Shown one piece after another: positions 1 to 6,890 of a DNA stretch of 33,328 bases. The position numbers and the translations under genes are program-made. The notes beneath the pieces are model-generated. The model saw only the letters and a list, made by a program, of their open reading frames with translations, had not been told where the DNA came from and searched no databases. Numbering within the stretch: the first letter of the stretch is position 1; each line of letters starts with the position of its first letter. This DNA is from Lachnospiraceae bacterium (GTDB lineage: Bacteria > Bacillota > Clostridia > Lachnospirales > Lachnospiraceae), in assembly GCA_011959285.1 (NCBI GenBank), contig BLLW01000040.1, forward strand, positions 1-33,328, written 5' to 3'.

Positions 1-2125
1 GGACTATTTTAATATTGACAGTTCCTTTTGGGTTCATATTCAGCGTGTAAACGGATTTGTTGGGCCGGATGTCTAAAAAGATGTTGACAAGCTGGCCCTG
101 GTAATAATAGTCTTTGCCGTCCATTGTAACGCCCACAGCCTGGTATTCCGCCGCCTGTGCTTCGGCCCATTCTTTCTGCTGCTTCTCTTCCAGCTCGTCA
201 AATTCCTCGCCCCGGTTCAATTTATCAAAGAGCATAGATTGAAAAGCCCAGTTTCCATCTTCCAAAGCCCTGTCCAGCCAAAGTTCCAGTTCCGCTTCGT
301 CCATACGGTCCGTTAAAGTGGAGAAAAACGCCATTTCTTCATCGGTATATGCCTTTTCTGTAAAGTCGGCAAGCAGAGGAGAATTTGAGCCAAGTCCGCG
401 CACAGCAACAGAGAAGAAAGCGAAATCGCTCTCGGCATAAAGCTTTTCAAGCCATGTCCTTTGAGCATTTTCGTCCAGCCGGGAGAAAGTGATTTCAAAC
501 AGAGGCAAACTGTCGGCTTTATAATACCGCTCTATCTCTGAAGAATTATCCTTAATGCTCACGGCTGCTTCTTTGGGATAGACAAAATTATCATAGGAAC
601 GGCTCCCTTGCCCAATCGCAAGGACTGCTCCAACCGACTTATTAGCGGCATTTTTTCCCGCACTCGCGATGTCATAGTCCCGCAGGGTAATGTTGTAAAT
701 ATGTGCATTTTTCGCAACCCCAAACAGTCCTATGATCTTTGCGTCCGGGTCGGTCATGGTGAGGCCCGTAATCTCAAAGCCATTGCCGTTATAGGTTCCT
801 GTAAAAGGGTCATCCCATGTTCCGATGGGAACCCAGTCACCTGCGGACAAGGAAATATCCGCTTGCTGCATATAATTCAGGTTCATGCCGTACTTGCCTG
901 TGCCAATCGCTCTGAGCTGGGCTTCATTATAAACTAAATAATAGGATGTTCCCTTAAAATCCAATGTTTCCATTTCTGACGAATTGTCTGCTGTTTGCGA
1001 ATTATCAAACAGCGGCGGTACGGATTTTTCTGTATTTATCGAATTTGGCACATCCGCAGCGGCGGCAGTAGGATAAATCCCGACGAAAGCTGCACTAAAA
1101 ACAATACATAACGTCAGCATACCAGTCAAAAGCTGAATTGCTTTTGATTTTTTCTTAAATTTCATAATCGCACCTAACCTTTCTTTTAGCAGTTCTTTAT
1201 TTTCGCTTAAAGTAACGGCGCCAAGATTTTCCTTGTATCTCCCAACTGCGGCCATAGCGTCAAGTAAGGTTTTCCCATAGTCTTGCGCGTTGCTGCTCCC
1301 CATTTTGGCAAGGACGGCTTCATCGCAGGAAAATTCACAAGCCTTGGTAATTTCCCGGCTCATAAGATATACAAGCGGGTTAAACCAATGCAGGCAGACT
1401 GTAATCTGCACCAGCCATTTATAGAACATATCCCGCCGTTTGTAATGCGTCAGTTCATGCAGGATGATATAGCGAAAATCTTTTTCAGGAATATCTGCGC
1501 TGGGCAGTACGATACACGGACGGAAAAAGCCAATCAGCAGAGGGGAAGAAACCAACGGGTTGACGCATAATTCAATGGGCTTTTTGATGCCCGACTGCTC
1601 CGCAACAATAGAAAGTTCGTCTAACCGCTCAATGTCAGAAACCGGGGTTAATCCAGCCTTGATATACCGCATAAAGCCCTGATAGATTGTTATTTTTCGT
1701 ATCAACAAGCCCAGCGCGGCCACCAGCCACACCAGCCATATCTGACTGATTAACAACACTCCAATATCTTGAAGTGGGTGGGCAGTTGTTACATCATCTG
1801 CCGGACTATTTACCGTTTCATTGTGATGTTCCGCCCCAACAGCGGGAGCAAGATTGCTTTCCGGAGCGTTTAATGGGGGCTGTTGCTGCGGCGGTAAAGG
1901 AGCGGTCTGGGATATTGCCTGATCGACAGCCTGATATGCCTTCCCCATCAGGCTTACTTCCGTCCCGAATGGGAGCAGCAGCCGCAAAACAACAACCAGC
2001 CAAATGTAATACTGCCATTGTCGGCTGATTTTGTTCTTCAAAAACTGTTTTCCAAAAAGTAAAGCCAGAATAAGTAAACTGCCGGAAAAAGACATGGACA
2101 GGAAAATCTTCAAAACTGCGTTCAT
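1..2125 (-). CDS. M56-family (BlaR1/MecR1-like) membrane metallopeptidase with GLUG-like extracellular region, 3' end outside window
   Basis: The frame stays open from an ATG at 2125 to the left edge: 708 codons with no stop, so the C terminus is missing. The start overlaps the stop of the BlaI-type gene (ATGA), as in blaI-blaR pairs. Residues 1-350 form the M56 module: N-terminal membrane helices, zinc motif HELTH at about 223-227, a downstream acidic ligand region (KACEFSCDEA, about 261-270), and a last membrane helix at about 329-352. After that helix I see no penicillin-binding sensor. Instead there is a GLUG-like stretch (about 390-485, with FTGTYNGNGFEITGL) and a charged region rich in Asp, Glu and Trp. 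In BlaR1-type proteins an outside signal activates the zinc protease, which leads to repressor cleavage. The domain layout is seen; a beta-lactam signal is not supported. The true ligand is unknown. Confidence 0.85.
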   Translation of the reverse strand, partial: MNAVLKIFLSMSFSGSLLILALLFGKQFLKNKISRQWQYYIWLVVVLRLLLPFGTEVSLMGKAYQAVDQAISQTAPLPPQQQPPLNAPESNLAPAVGAEHHNETVNSPADDVTTAHPLQDIGVLLISQIWLVWLVAALGLLIRKITIYQGFMRYIKAGLTPVSDIERLDELSIVAEQSGIKKPIELCVNPLVSSPLLIGFFRPCIVLPSADIPEKDFRYIILHELTHYKRRDMFYKWLVQITVCLHWFNPLVYLMSREITKACEFSCDEAVLAKMGSSNAQDYGKTLLDAMAAVGRYKENLGAVTLSENKELLKERLGAIMKFKKKSKAIQLLTGMLTLCIVFSAAFVGIYPTAAAADVPNSINTEKSVPPLFDNSQTADNSSEMETLDFKGTSYYLVYNEAQLRAIGTGKYGMNLNYMQQADISLSAGDWVPIGTWDDPFTGTYNGNGFEITGLTMTDPDAKIIGLFGVAKNAHIYNITLRDYDIASAGKNAANKSVGAVLAIGQGSRSYDNFVYPKEAAVSIKDNSSEIERYYKADSLPLFEITFSRLDENAQRTWLEKLYAESDFAFFSVAVRGLGSNSPLLADFTEKAYTDEEMAFFSTLTDRMDEAELELWLDRALEDGNWAFQSMLFDKLNRGEEFDELEEKQQKEWAEAQAAEYQAVGVTMDGKDYYYQGQLVNIFLDIRPNKSVYTLNMNPKGTVNIKIV

Positions 2126-2505
2126 TGCTGCCCTTTTCCTTTCTCCAGCAGCCGTTTCAATTCCTCATATTCCTCGTCTGCCAGCAAATCGCCCATAATC
2201 AGATTGGAAACCAGACCTTTTGCGCTTCCCTCATAAATCTTATCCAGGAAATTTTTCGTCTGCGCCGTCTGGTACTCCGCTTCCGAAACAAGCGTGGTAT
2301 ATTCGTTGCGGCGTCCGATTTTTTTTGCGCTCAGAAAGCCTTTGTTCATCAGCCGCGATAGGAGTACAATCAAGGTGTTCTTTTGACACGGCTTGCCTCT
2401 GGCAGCTAGCCTATCCATGATATAGGGAAACAACGTCACATCCTCTGGGTTTCCCCATACGATTTTCATAATTTCAAGTTCAGCATCGGAAATTTGCTGT
2501 ACCAC
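2122..2505 (-). CDS. BlaI/MecI/CopY-family winged-helix repressor
   Basis: A 127-aa protein starting at GTG (2505), chosen because AAGGAGG lies 8 nt upstream; longer frames upstream have no ribosome site and run through the promoter. The sequence VQQISDAELEIMKIVW is the typical BlaI N terminus. The winged helix covers about residues 5-80 (KNTLIVLLSRLMNKGFLSAKK is the recognition region) and the C-terminal part is the dimerisation helix pair. Proteins of this family are dimeric repressors released when the partner M56 protease causes their cleavage. The partner overlaps the stop codon by 4 bp, so the two are one transcript. The gene has its own consensus promoter with an operator-like dyad over it, which points to autorepression. 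Other targets of the repressor are not visible here. Confidence 0.9.
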   Translation of the reverse strand: MVQQISDAELEIMKIVWGNPEDVTLFPYIMDRLAARGKPCQKNTLIVLLSRLMNKGFLSAKKIGRRNEYTTLVSEAEYQTAQTKNFLDKIYEGSAKGLVSNLIMGDLLADEEYEELKRLLEKGKGQQ

Positions 2506-2528
2506 GGTTTTATCCTCCTTAATGTATA

Positions 2529-2576
2529 ACATCGTGTTGATGATTAAAATATAACACGATGTCATCCTTCTGTCAA
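2529..2576 (-). promoter_or_regulatory. Promoter and operator dyad of the blaI-M56 pair
   Basis: On the minus strand TTGACA (2576-2571), a 17-nt spacer and TATATT (2553-2548) form a near-consensus promoter. A perfect 10-bp inverted repeat, ACATCGTGTT (2562-2553) and AACACGATGT (2538-2529), 14 nt apart, starts inside the spacer and flanks the -10 box. Each arm contains ACA-N3-TGT, similar in style to the ACA/TGT half sites known for BlaI, MecI and CopY. Repressor binding here would block the polymerase. The dyad is seen directly; the identity of the bound protein is inferred. Confidence 0.8.
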
Positions 2577-2633
2577 GTCCATAATTTTTCAAAAGAGATT
2601 AGGAATACGCAGTCTCCACTATTACGCAATTCT

Positions 2634-2677
2634 GGGGGTGCGCTAAACGGCAAGCAGGGCAAGTGTATAACACTTGC
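2634..2677 (-). other. Candidate transfer origin (oriT) with inverted repeat
   Basis: A perfect 8-bp inverted repeat with a 3-nt loop (GCAAGTGT, ATA, ACACTTGC at 2659-2677) is followed on the minus strand by CCTGCTTGCCG and then TTTAGCGCACCCCC. An inverted repeat followed within about 10 nt by a conserved nicking stretch is the usual layout of transfer origins used by MobC-assisted relaxases. It lies about 120 bp downstream of mobC. No relaxase is visible and I cannot match the nick site to a known one, so this is a weak call. The hairpin could also be part of a terminator. Confidence 0.3.
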
Positions 2678-2757
2678 AATTTTTGCTTCGCAAAAATGCT
2701 TGTTGGGGTGCCCCCAAACCCGCCGGAAGCCTCTGGACACCGTGTCCAGAGGCTTCC
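2676..2757. repeat. Run of three hairpins downstream of mobC
   Basis: Three stem-loops lie head to tail in the 294-base gap between blaI and mobC. ATTTTTGC/GCAAAAAT pairs around TTC (2679-2697). TTGGGG and CCCCCAA pair across 2703-2717. A perfect 16-bp palindrome with a 1-nt centre, GGAAGCCTCTGGACAC and its complement, covers 2725-2757. Together they could stop transcription coming from mobC, or mark a junction of the mobile element. The rest of the gap (2577-2658) shows only the candidate oriT. Confidence 0.6.
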
Positions 2758-2799
2758 CTGTCTGCGGCCCCGTCGCTATCGCTCCTGGGCCTTATGCGC

Positions 2800-3201
2800 T
2801 CACAGTGCTACTACCTCCGAAAGTTTCTCCAGCAGTTCAGAGAGCGGCCCCCATAAATCCGCATAGTCCTTTTGCAGCGCCTTGATTTCGTCGGGGTAAA
2901 CTCCGCCATAGGTATTTGCCAGGACAGCTATTTGATTGAGGTTATTCGCACAACGCCGTTGCAAAGAAACGATCTCCTTAACGGGCGCAAGGTCAACATG
3001 AAGTACGTAGCCATTGAGCGCCATTTTCCGCATATAGGCCGAAAGGTTGCGGATTCCAACATCCGCCATGCACTCCCGGATTTTTGCCTGTTCGTCCGGG
3101 GACAGCCAGACACAGACGGACGTGCTCCGAACACGTTTTTTCCCAGCGACCAGCGTTGACTGGTTTTGGGGGCCGTAAGACGCTGATTTTTTACCGCTCA
3201 T
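2800..3201 (-). CDS. mobC: Plasmid mobilization relaxosome protein MobC-like
   Basis: A 133-aa protein from ATG 3201, chosen for AGGAGG 6 nt upstream; the longer upstream frame runs through hairpin DNA and has no ribosome site. A basic N terminus is followed by RVRSTSVCVWLSPDEQAKI, a ribbon-helix-helix-like start, then helices containing GIRNLSAYMRKMALNGYV and RRCANNLNQIAVLANTYGGV, the pattern typical of bacterial mobilisation protein MobC. MobC proteins bind near the transfer origin and help open DNA for the relaxase. Normally a relaxase gene follows; here the next gene on the strand is blaI, so the mobilisation module is broken or rearranged. It is preceded by a 500-base GC-rich leader full of hairpins. 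Family assignment is firm; transfer function in this context is doubtful. Confidence 0.85.
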   Translation of the reverse strand: MSGKKSASYGPQNQSTLVAGKKRVRSTSVCVWLSPDEQAKIRECMADVGIRNLSAYMRKMALNGYVLHVDLAPVKEIVSLQRRCANNLNQIAVLANTYGGVYPDEIKALQKDYADLWGPLSELLEKLSEVVAL

Positions 3202-3390
3202 AGATACCTCCTGTAAATTCAGATGTTGACAGTATTTTAGTGAATTGGGCCTGGGGAATGATACTATACCACCCCTCAAAGAACCGGGGCCGGAAACCCT
3301 TGCGGGGCAAGGAATTGAAATTGCTAATTGTCCACACATCAGCTTTGGAAAAGAAAGCGATTTGAGGGGAAGCGGTTCGACCCTATCCCC

Positions 3391-3569
3391 CCGCCCTTTC
3401 CCTATCCAGGGAAAGGGGGCGGCTCTGGAGGATATATCCCCCGTCGCGCCTTGGGAGGTAGCACAGCCGGGACAGCCAGTCAAGGGTGCGGAGCACCGCC
3501 GCGCAGCGGCGGCTTTGCCCTTGACAGGCAGCCCCGGCTGTGCTATGGGTGGCGCGGCGACGGGGGATA
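3391..3569. repeat. Nested GC-rich inverted repeats upstream of mobC
   Basis: This gene-free stretch (3202-3857 has no convincing intact gene) holds two large structures. The first is a hairpin with arms CCGCCCTTTCCCT (3391-3403) and AGGGAAAGGGGGCGG (3408-3422). The second is a 135-nt imperfect palindrome: outer arms TATCCCCCGTCGCGCC (3435-3450) and GGCGCGGCGACGGGGGATA (3551-3569), then CACAGCCGGG/CCCGGCTGTG, TCAAGGG/CCCTTGA, and a core CCGCCGC-GCA-GCGGCGG at 3496-3512. GC content is far above that of the neighbouring chromosome. Possible roles are a relaxosome site, a single-strand replication start, or a structured leader RNA of mobC. Confidence 0.75.
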
Positions 3570-3618
3570 AATCCGGCAGAGACTCCGTGGACGGAACGGT
3601 GAAAACGGGCGGGGGCGC

Positions 3619-3639
3619 TTCTGGTCACGATGTCCAGAA
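3619..3639. repeat. Palindrome related to the one at 2732-2750
   Basis: TCTGGTCACGATGTCCAGA (3620-3638) is a near-perfect palindrome with one mismatched pair. It matches TCTGGACACCGTGTCCAGA (2732-2750) at 16 of 19 positions. The two copies bracket mobC and its hairpin leader about 890 bp apart, which suggests a shared binding or recombination site of the mobile element. Confidence 0.6.
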
Positions 3640-3645
3640 CACATA

Positions 3646-3679
3646 CAAAAACACCGCTCCGATTTTGTTGGAAGCGGTG
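3646..3679 (-). terminator. Intrinsic terminator, minus strand
   Basis: A stem CACCGCT/AGCGGTG with a 14-nt loop (3652-3679) is followed on the minus strand by TTTTTG. It lies downstream of the decayed rlmD extension and just below a possible promoter at 3707-3735, so it may end rlmD readthrough or attenuate the mobC leader transcript. Confidence 0.6.
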
Positions 3680-3706
3680 CTTTGTGTAAGGTTGACAGCC
3701 TATTAT

Positions 3707-3735
3707 GTTATTAGTTTTCTGCTTCCCTTTGTCAA
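3707..3735 (-). promoter_or_regulatory. Possible minus-strand promoter before the mobC leader
   Basis: TTGACA (3735-3730), a 17-nt spacer and AATAAC (3712-3707). The -35 box is perfect, the -10 box matches 4 of 6. A transcript from here would meet the terminator at 3646-3679 after about 50 nt. Confidence 0.35.
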
Positions 3736-3857
3736 GAGAAGATATCAACAAAGATTTTTACCCATAGACACAAGATTTTTTACAGCCTCTTATTTTACAG
3801 CATGTCATGTAACACGCCGCATTTTTCCACACAAAACATCCTCTTCTATGCAACAAG

Positions 3858-4121
3858 CTAAATCATCTGAAAATGCCTCAAAGCATCCTCTATCGCCTTT
3901 TCCTTCTCTAATGGCACTTGTGGAACTCTCGCCTTTCCCTCTCCCATATTATAGTTGATTCTTTCTATTATGCCATGTTTCCTTTTCACCTGTGCAATAT
4001 AAAGTTATGATACTTTCAAATTATATTTCTCTAATACATACTCCTTTATCTCCGCATAAGTCGCCTTACTCTCCGCTTTCATCAAATCCATTTCTTCAAA
4101 GTCAATCTTCACCTTAATATG
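3858..4121 (-). pseudogene. Decayed C-terminal extension of RlmD, same frame, interrupted by TAA codons
   Basis: Reading on in frame past the rlmD TAA (4124-4122) gives 87 further sense codons to a TAG at 3860-3858, broken only by a second in-frame TAA at 4007-4005. The encoded text is protein-like: HIKVKIDFEEMDLMKAESK, TYAEIKEYVLEKYNLKVS, stop, LYIAQVKRKHGIIER, and PLEKEKAIEDALRHFQMI. From memory, many clostridial RlmD proteins carry such a tail (YEEIKxYV, VSNLYIAQVKxKxGIIER, PPxKExAIxEALxYF) fused or as a separate small gene. Frame is preserved over 88 codons with no insertions or deletions, so the loss looks recent. No ribosome site is evident for separate translation. Confidence 0.7.
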
Positions 4122-5654
4122 TTATGTTGATTTTAGTTTGGACAAAAGTACACACGTCTCTGTATGCACCGTCATCGGAAACATATCCACCGCCCTACAT
4201 CTCTTCACCTCATACCCCCCATCGCACAACACCCTAAGATCCCTTGCCAATGTAGCGCTATCGCAGCTCACATAAACAATCCTCTCCGGCGCCATCCGGA
4301 TCATCGTCTCAAGGCAAACCCCATCGCACCCCTTTCTGGGCGGATCCACAACAATCACATCCGCCGCAATCCCCTCCTTCCCATACTTTTCCGGAAGCAC
4401 CTCTTCCGCCTTTCCCACCAGAAACTGTGCATTACAAATCCCATTTTCCGCCGCATTTTCCCTAGCATCCTCTACCGCCTGGGCAACAAGCTCCACGCCA
4501 TACACCTGCCTTGCGTCCTCCGCCAGAAACAGAGAAATGGTGCCAATCCCACAATAAAGATCCCACACCGTTTCCTTCCCCGTAAGCCCCGCATAAGCAA
4601 GCGCCAGACTATACAGCTTTTCCGTCTGTACCGGATTGACCTGATAAAAAGACAAAGGAGAAATGGAAAATGTAATACCCCTCCCAAAGTCTGCAAAATC
4701 ATTTTCCACATCGCGCACATGAATAGTATCCCTAATCACATCCTTCCCCCAGATCGTATGAATCTCCTTCCCCATAATGACATTCGTCCGATCCCGATTA
4801 ATGCTTACCGACACGCTGGTCATCCCCTGAATCATGGCAAGCGCCTGTGTAAGCTTCTCTTGCGAAGGCAGGTAAACTCTCTCCTTGGCAACACCCTTGA
4901 CAGCACTCTTAACAATATCCTTAGCAGCTTCCTTGCGGATTCCCCCATGGACTTTTCTTCCCCCATCACGACCTGTATAGTTAATCACTAGGCAAACCAT
5001 AATCTCACCGCTGGTAAATCCCTTGCGTATCAGCACATGGCGAATCAATCCTTCCCCCCTCGTCTCGTCATAAGCAGGCACATGATACTCCTTCATATAA
5101 GAAAGAATCACTTCCAAAATCTCCTTATTTTCTGCCGCCCCCAGACAGCAATCCGTATTTGCGATAATATTATGAGTCCTTCCGGCATAAAATCCGGCAA
5201 CAGGATTTCCTTCCTTGTCCACGCCGATTGGATACTGCGCCTTATTTCTATAATAAAAAGGCTCCTCCATCCCCACTATGGGTTCCATAACTCGATCAAT
5301 ATATTCCGGCGCAAACCCACCGATACGGATTAAATTGTTCCGCACCTTGCGCTCCTTAAACGCCAGCTGACGCCCATAATCCATCGCCTGTATCTGACAG
5401 CCGCCGCACTGCTTATGGAACATGCACTTTGCATCCACACGAAAAGGAGAAGGCACAAGAACCTTCTCTAATCTGGCATAGGCATAATTCTTTTTCACCC
5501 GCGTAACACGTATCTGCGCCTGATCTCCAATTACTGCATCTTTTACAAAAAAGGGAAAGCCGTCTATCTTCCCTATTCCTTCCCCTTCTGATGTAATATC
5601 AATGATCTCTACCGTCAGAACCTGATTTTTTTCATAACCTACAGACTGTTTCAT
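4122..5654 (-). CDS. rlmD: 23S rRNA (uracil-C5)-methyltransferase, RlmD/RumA family
   Basis: A 510-aa TrmA-family enzyme that methylates uracil C5 in 23S rRNA with S-adenosylmethionine. It has an N-terminal TRAM RNA-binding domain (about residues 8-66), then the iron-sulfur cysteines C77, C83 and C86 (CMFHKQCGGC) with a fourth in NTDCC (169/170). The Rossmann methyltransferase domain has VWDLYCGIGTISLFLA for cofactor binding, VVDPPRKGCDG, and the nucleophile Cys464 in YVSCDSATLARDL, ending with the HTET motif. Length fits the family without the clostridial tail, because an in-frame TAA cuts that tail off (see 3858-4121). The precise position modified (U1939 or U747 in E. coli numbering) cannot be told from sequence. 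The gene stands alone, 234 bp below the end of the glycoside operon, whose terminator precedes it. The 3' end of this gene family is a known landing site for integrative elements in streptococci. Confidence 0.92.
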   Translation of the reverse strand: MKQSVGYEKNQVLTVEIIDITSEGEGIGKIDGFPFFVKDAVIGDQAQIRVTRVKKNYAYARLEKVLVPSPFRVDAKCMFHKQCGGCQIQAMDYGRQLAFKERKVRNNLIRIGGFAPEYIDRVMEPIVGMEEPFYYRNKAQYPIGVDKEGNPVAGFYAGRTHNIIANTDCCLGAAENKEILEVILSYMKEYHVPAYDETRGEGLIRHVLIRKGFTSGEIMVCLVINYTGRDGGRKVHGGIRKEAAKDIVKSAVKGVAKERVYLPSQEKLTQALAMIQGMTSVSVSINRDRTNVIMGKEIHTIWGKDVIRDTIHVRDVENDFADFGRGITFSISPLSFYQVNPVQTEKLYSLALAYAGLTGKETVWDLYCGIGTISLFLAEDARQVYGVELVAQAVEDARENAAENGICNAQFLVGKAEEVLPEKYGKEGIAADVIVVDPPRKGCDGVCLETMIRMAPERIVYVSCDSATLARDLRVLCDGGYEVKRCRAVDMFPMTVHTETCVLLSKLKST

Positions 5655-5811
5655 AGTTTATAAGCTCTCTTCCATCCTAAATTTATAATCTAAGTCAACC
5701 ACCTTGCTGCCTTCTCTAAATTTCTGCTTCGCAGCTACTTGACTCACTTCCCTCAGAAATAAAAATTGCATTTATATATTGCTGCCATGCAATCATTATA
5801 GCATAGTGAAA

Positions 5812-5854
5812 CAAAAAGCAAAAGCCAGAGGCTTCTCCAAAACAGCCCCCGGCT
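5812..5854 (-). terminator. Terminator of the glycoside operon
   Basis: On the minus strand AGCCGGGGGCT (5854-5844) pairs with AGCCTCTGGCT (5833-5823) over 11 bp including two G-U pairs, with a 10-nt loop, followed by TTTTGCTTTTTG. It sits about 35 bp past the last permease gene. Confidence 0.8.
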
Positions 5855-5888
5855 CTTACCTTTTTATTTCATTTTATCTGTCACACTT

Positions 5889-6845
5889 TCAAGCACTCTG
5901 CCGTCTTTTCATCTTAGACCAGATCTGCGGATTGCTGGTAAGCGCCATCAGCACCAGAATGATAATGGCAATACATGCATTCACATAAGCGGTAGGGATT
6001 CCGGCAACCAAGAGCAGAAGTTTTACGTCCTGCATGACCAGCGCGCCGGCAAACATGCTTACCACCAGATTGTTTCTGTTAAAGCTGATTGCTTTCCCTA
6101 CAAGATAACTCATCATCGCATCAAATGCTGTGGACATGGTGCCCATCTGTGTCGTTGCCGCCGTTATACCTGTAGAACACAGGGTTGCGGCTGCATAAGC
6201 GCCGGCAAAAGCGCCGGATACGACCAGACATAAGGCTTTGATCTTTGTCGCGCCGATTCCGTTTGTCCGGGCAATGTTTGCATCGTTTCCCACGGCTCTC
6301 ACCTGATACCCGAACTTCGTCCGGTATAACAGGAAATATGCCAGAAACATTGCTGTTAGCCCATAAATAATATTTTGCGGGTACATGCCGAGCACCACAT
6401 AGCCTGTACTGGAAATATTAATACCCGCACCGCCTGAAATCAAAGAGCCCAGACATTCATACACGAACAACAGACCAACCGTTACGATAATCGTAGGCAC
6501 CTGTGTAAAATAATAGATTAATCCCGTCACGCTGCCACATAAGGCGCCTACGATAATGCTTCCGATAATAATACCAGGCAGTCCTAATCCCATCTCAACC
6601 GAAAATCTTCCCGCTAAAATTGCCGCCAGAACTGCTTCCGATCCGATTGCCAGATCCCAGTTTCCGCAGGCAAAATTAAACATTAGACCGCAGGAAAGAA
6701 CGGTAGGAAAAAGCGCCTGCTTAAAAAGTGATGGTATGTTTGCAAAGCTAATCTCCGGAAAAGAAACCAGCATTACTGCCAAAAGCCCCATAGGAATCGC
6801 AAACATCGCAATATAATTGCCTAGATATTTTATGAATCTTTTCAT
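5889..6845 (-). CDS. ABC sugar transporter permease, RbsC-type (second permease)
   Basis: A 318-aa multi-spanning protein of the branched-chain/ribose permease fold. I place the start at ATG 6845 (MKRFIKYLGNY) with AAAGG about 10 nt upstream; a longer frame would need a TTG at 6878 without a ribosome site. Typical features are SCGLMFNFACGNWDLAIGSE, where CUT2 permeases carry a GGIDLSVGS-like motif, the VPTIIVTVGLLFVYECLGSLISGG stretch, and GNDANIARTNGI, which resembles the GGNxxAAxxSGI loop that meets the ATPase. It ends the operon, 45 bp after the binding-protein gene. With the other permease (8196-9131) it probably forms a heterodimeric channel. Substrate is inferred from neighbours to be a beta-glucoside or related sugar. 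Confidence 0.85.
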   Translation of the reverse strand: MKRFIKYLGNYIAMFAIPMGLLAVMLVSFPEISFANIPSLFKQALFPTVLSCGLMFNFACGNWDLAIGSEAVLAAILAGRFSVEMGLGLPGIIIGSIIVGALCGSVTGLIYYFTQVPTIIVTVGLLFVYECLGSLISGGAGINISSTGYVVLGMYPQNIIYGLTAMFLAYFLLYRTKFGYQVRAVGNDANIARTNGIGATKIKALCLVVSGAFAGAYAAATLCSTGITAATTQMGTMSTAFDAMMSYLVGKAISFNRNNLVVSMFAGALVMQDVKLLLLVAGIPTAYVNACIAIIILVLMALTSNPQIWSKMKRRQSA

Positions 6846-6890
6846 AGATAAACTACCTTTCAAGCTGTAACTGTTCAAACTGGTTTTAGG

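Noticed and set aside
1-2505. Beta-lactam resistance operon
   Set aside because: No beta-lactamase or PBP2a-like gene is in the window and no penicillin-binding sensor is visible in the M56 protein.
3245-3958. Long plus-strand open frame of 237 codons
   Set aside because: It runs through the palindromes and across the decayed rlmD tail, has no ribosome site and reads as low-quality protein text; it is a by-product of GC-rich DNA.
3858-4124. Recoding (selenocysteine or pyrrolysine) at the rlmD stop codons
   Set aside because: Both are TAA, while recoded amino acids use TGA or TAG, and no stem-loop of the required kind is evident after them.
4164-4991. Plus-strand open frame of 275 codons opposite rlmD
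   Set aside because: It is antisense to a clear methyltransferase and is rich in His, Arg, Pro and Ile, as expected from the reverse of a real gene.
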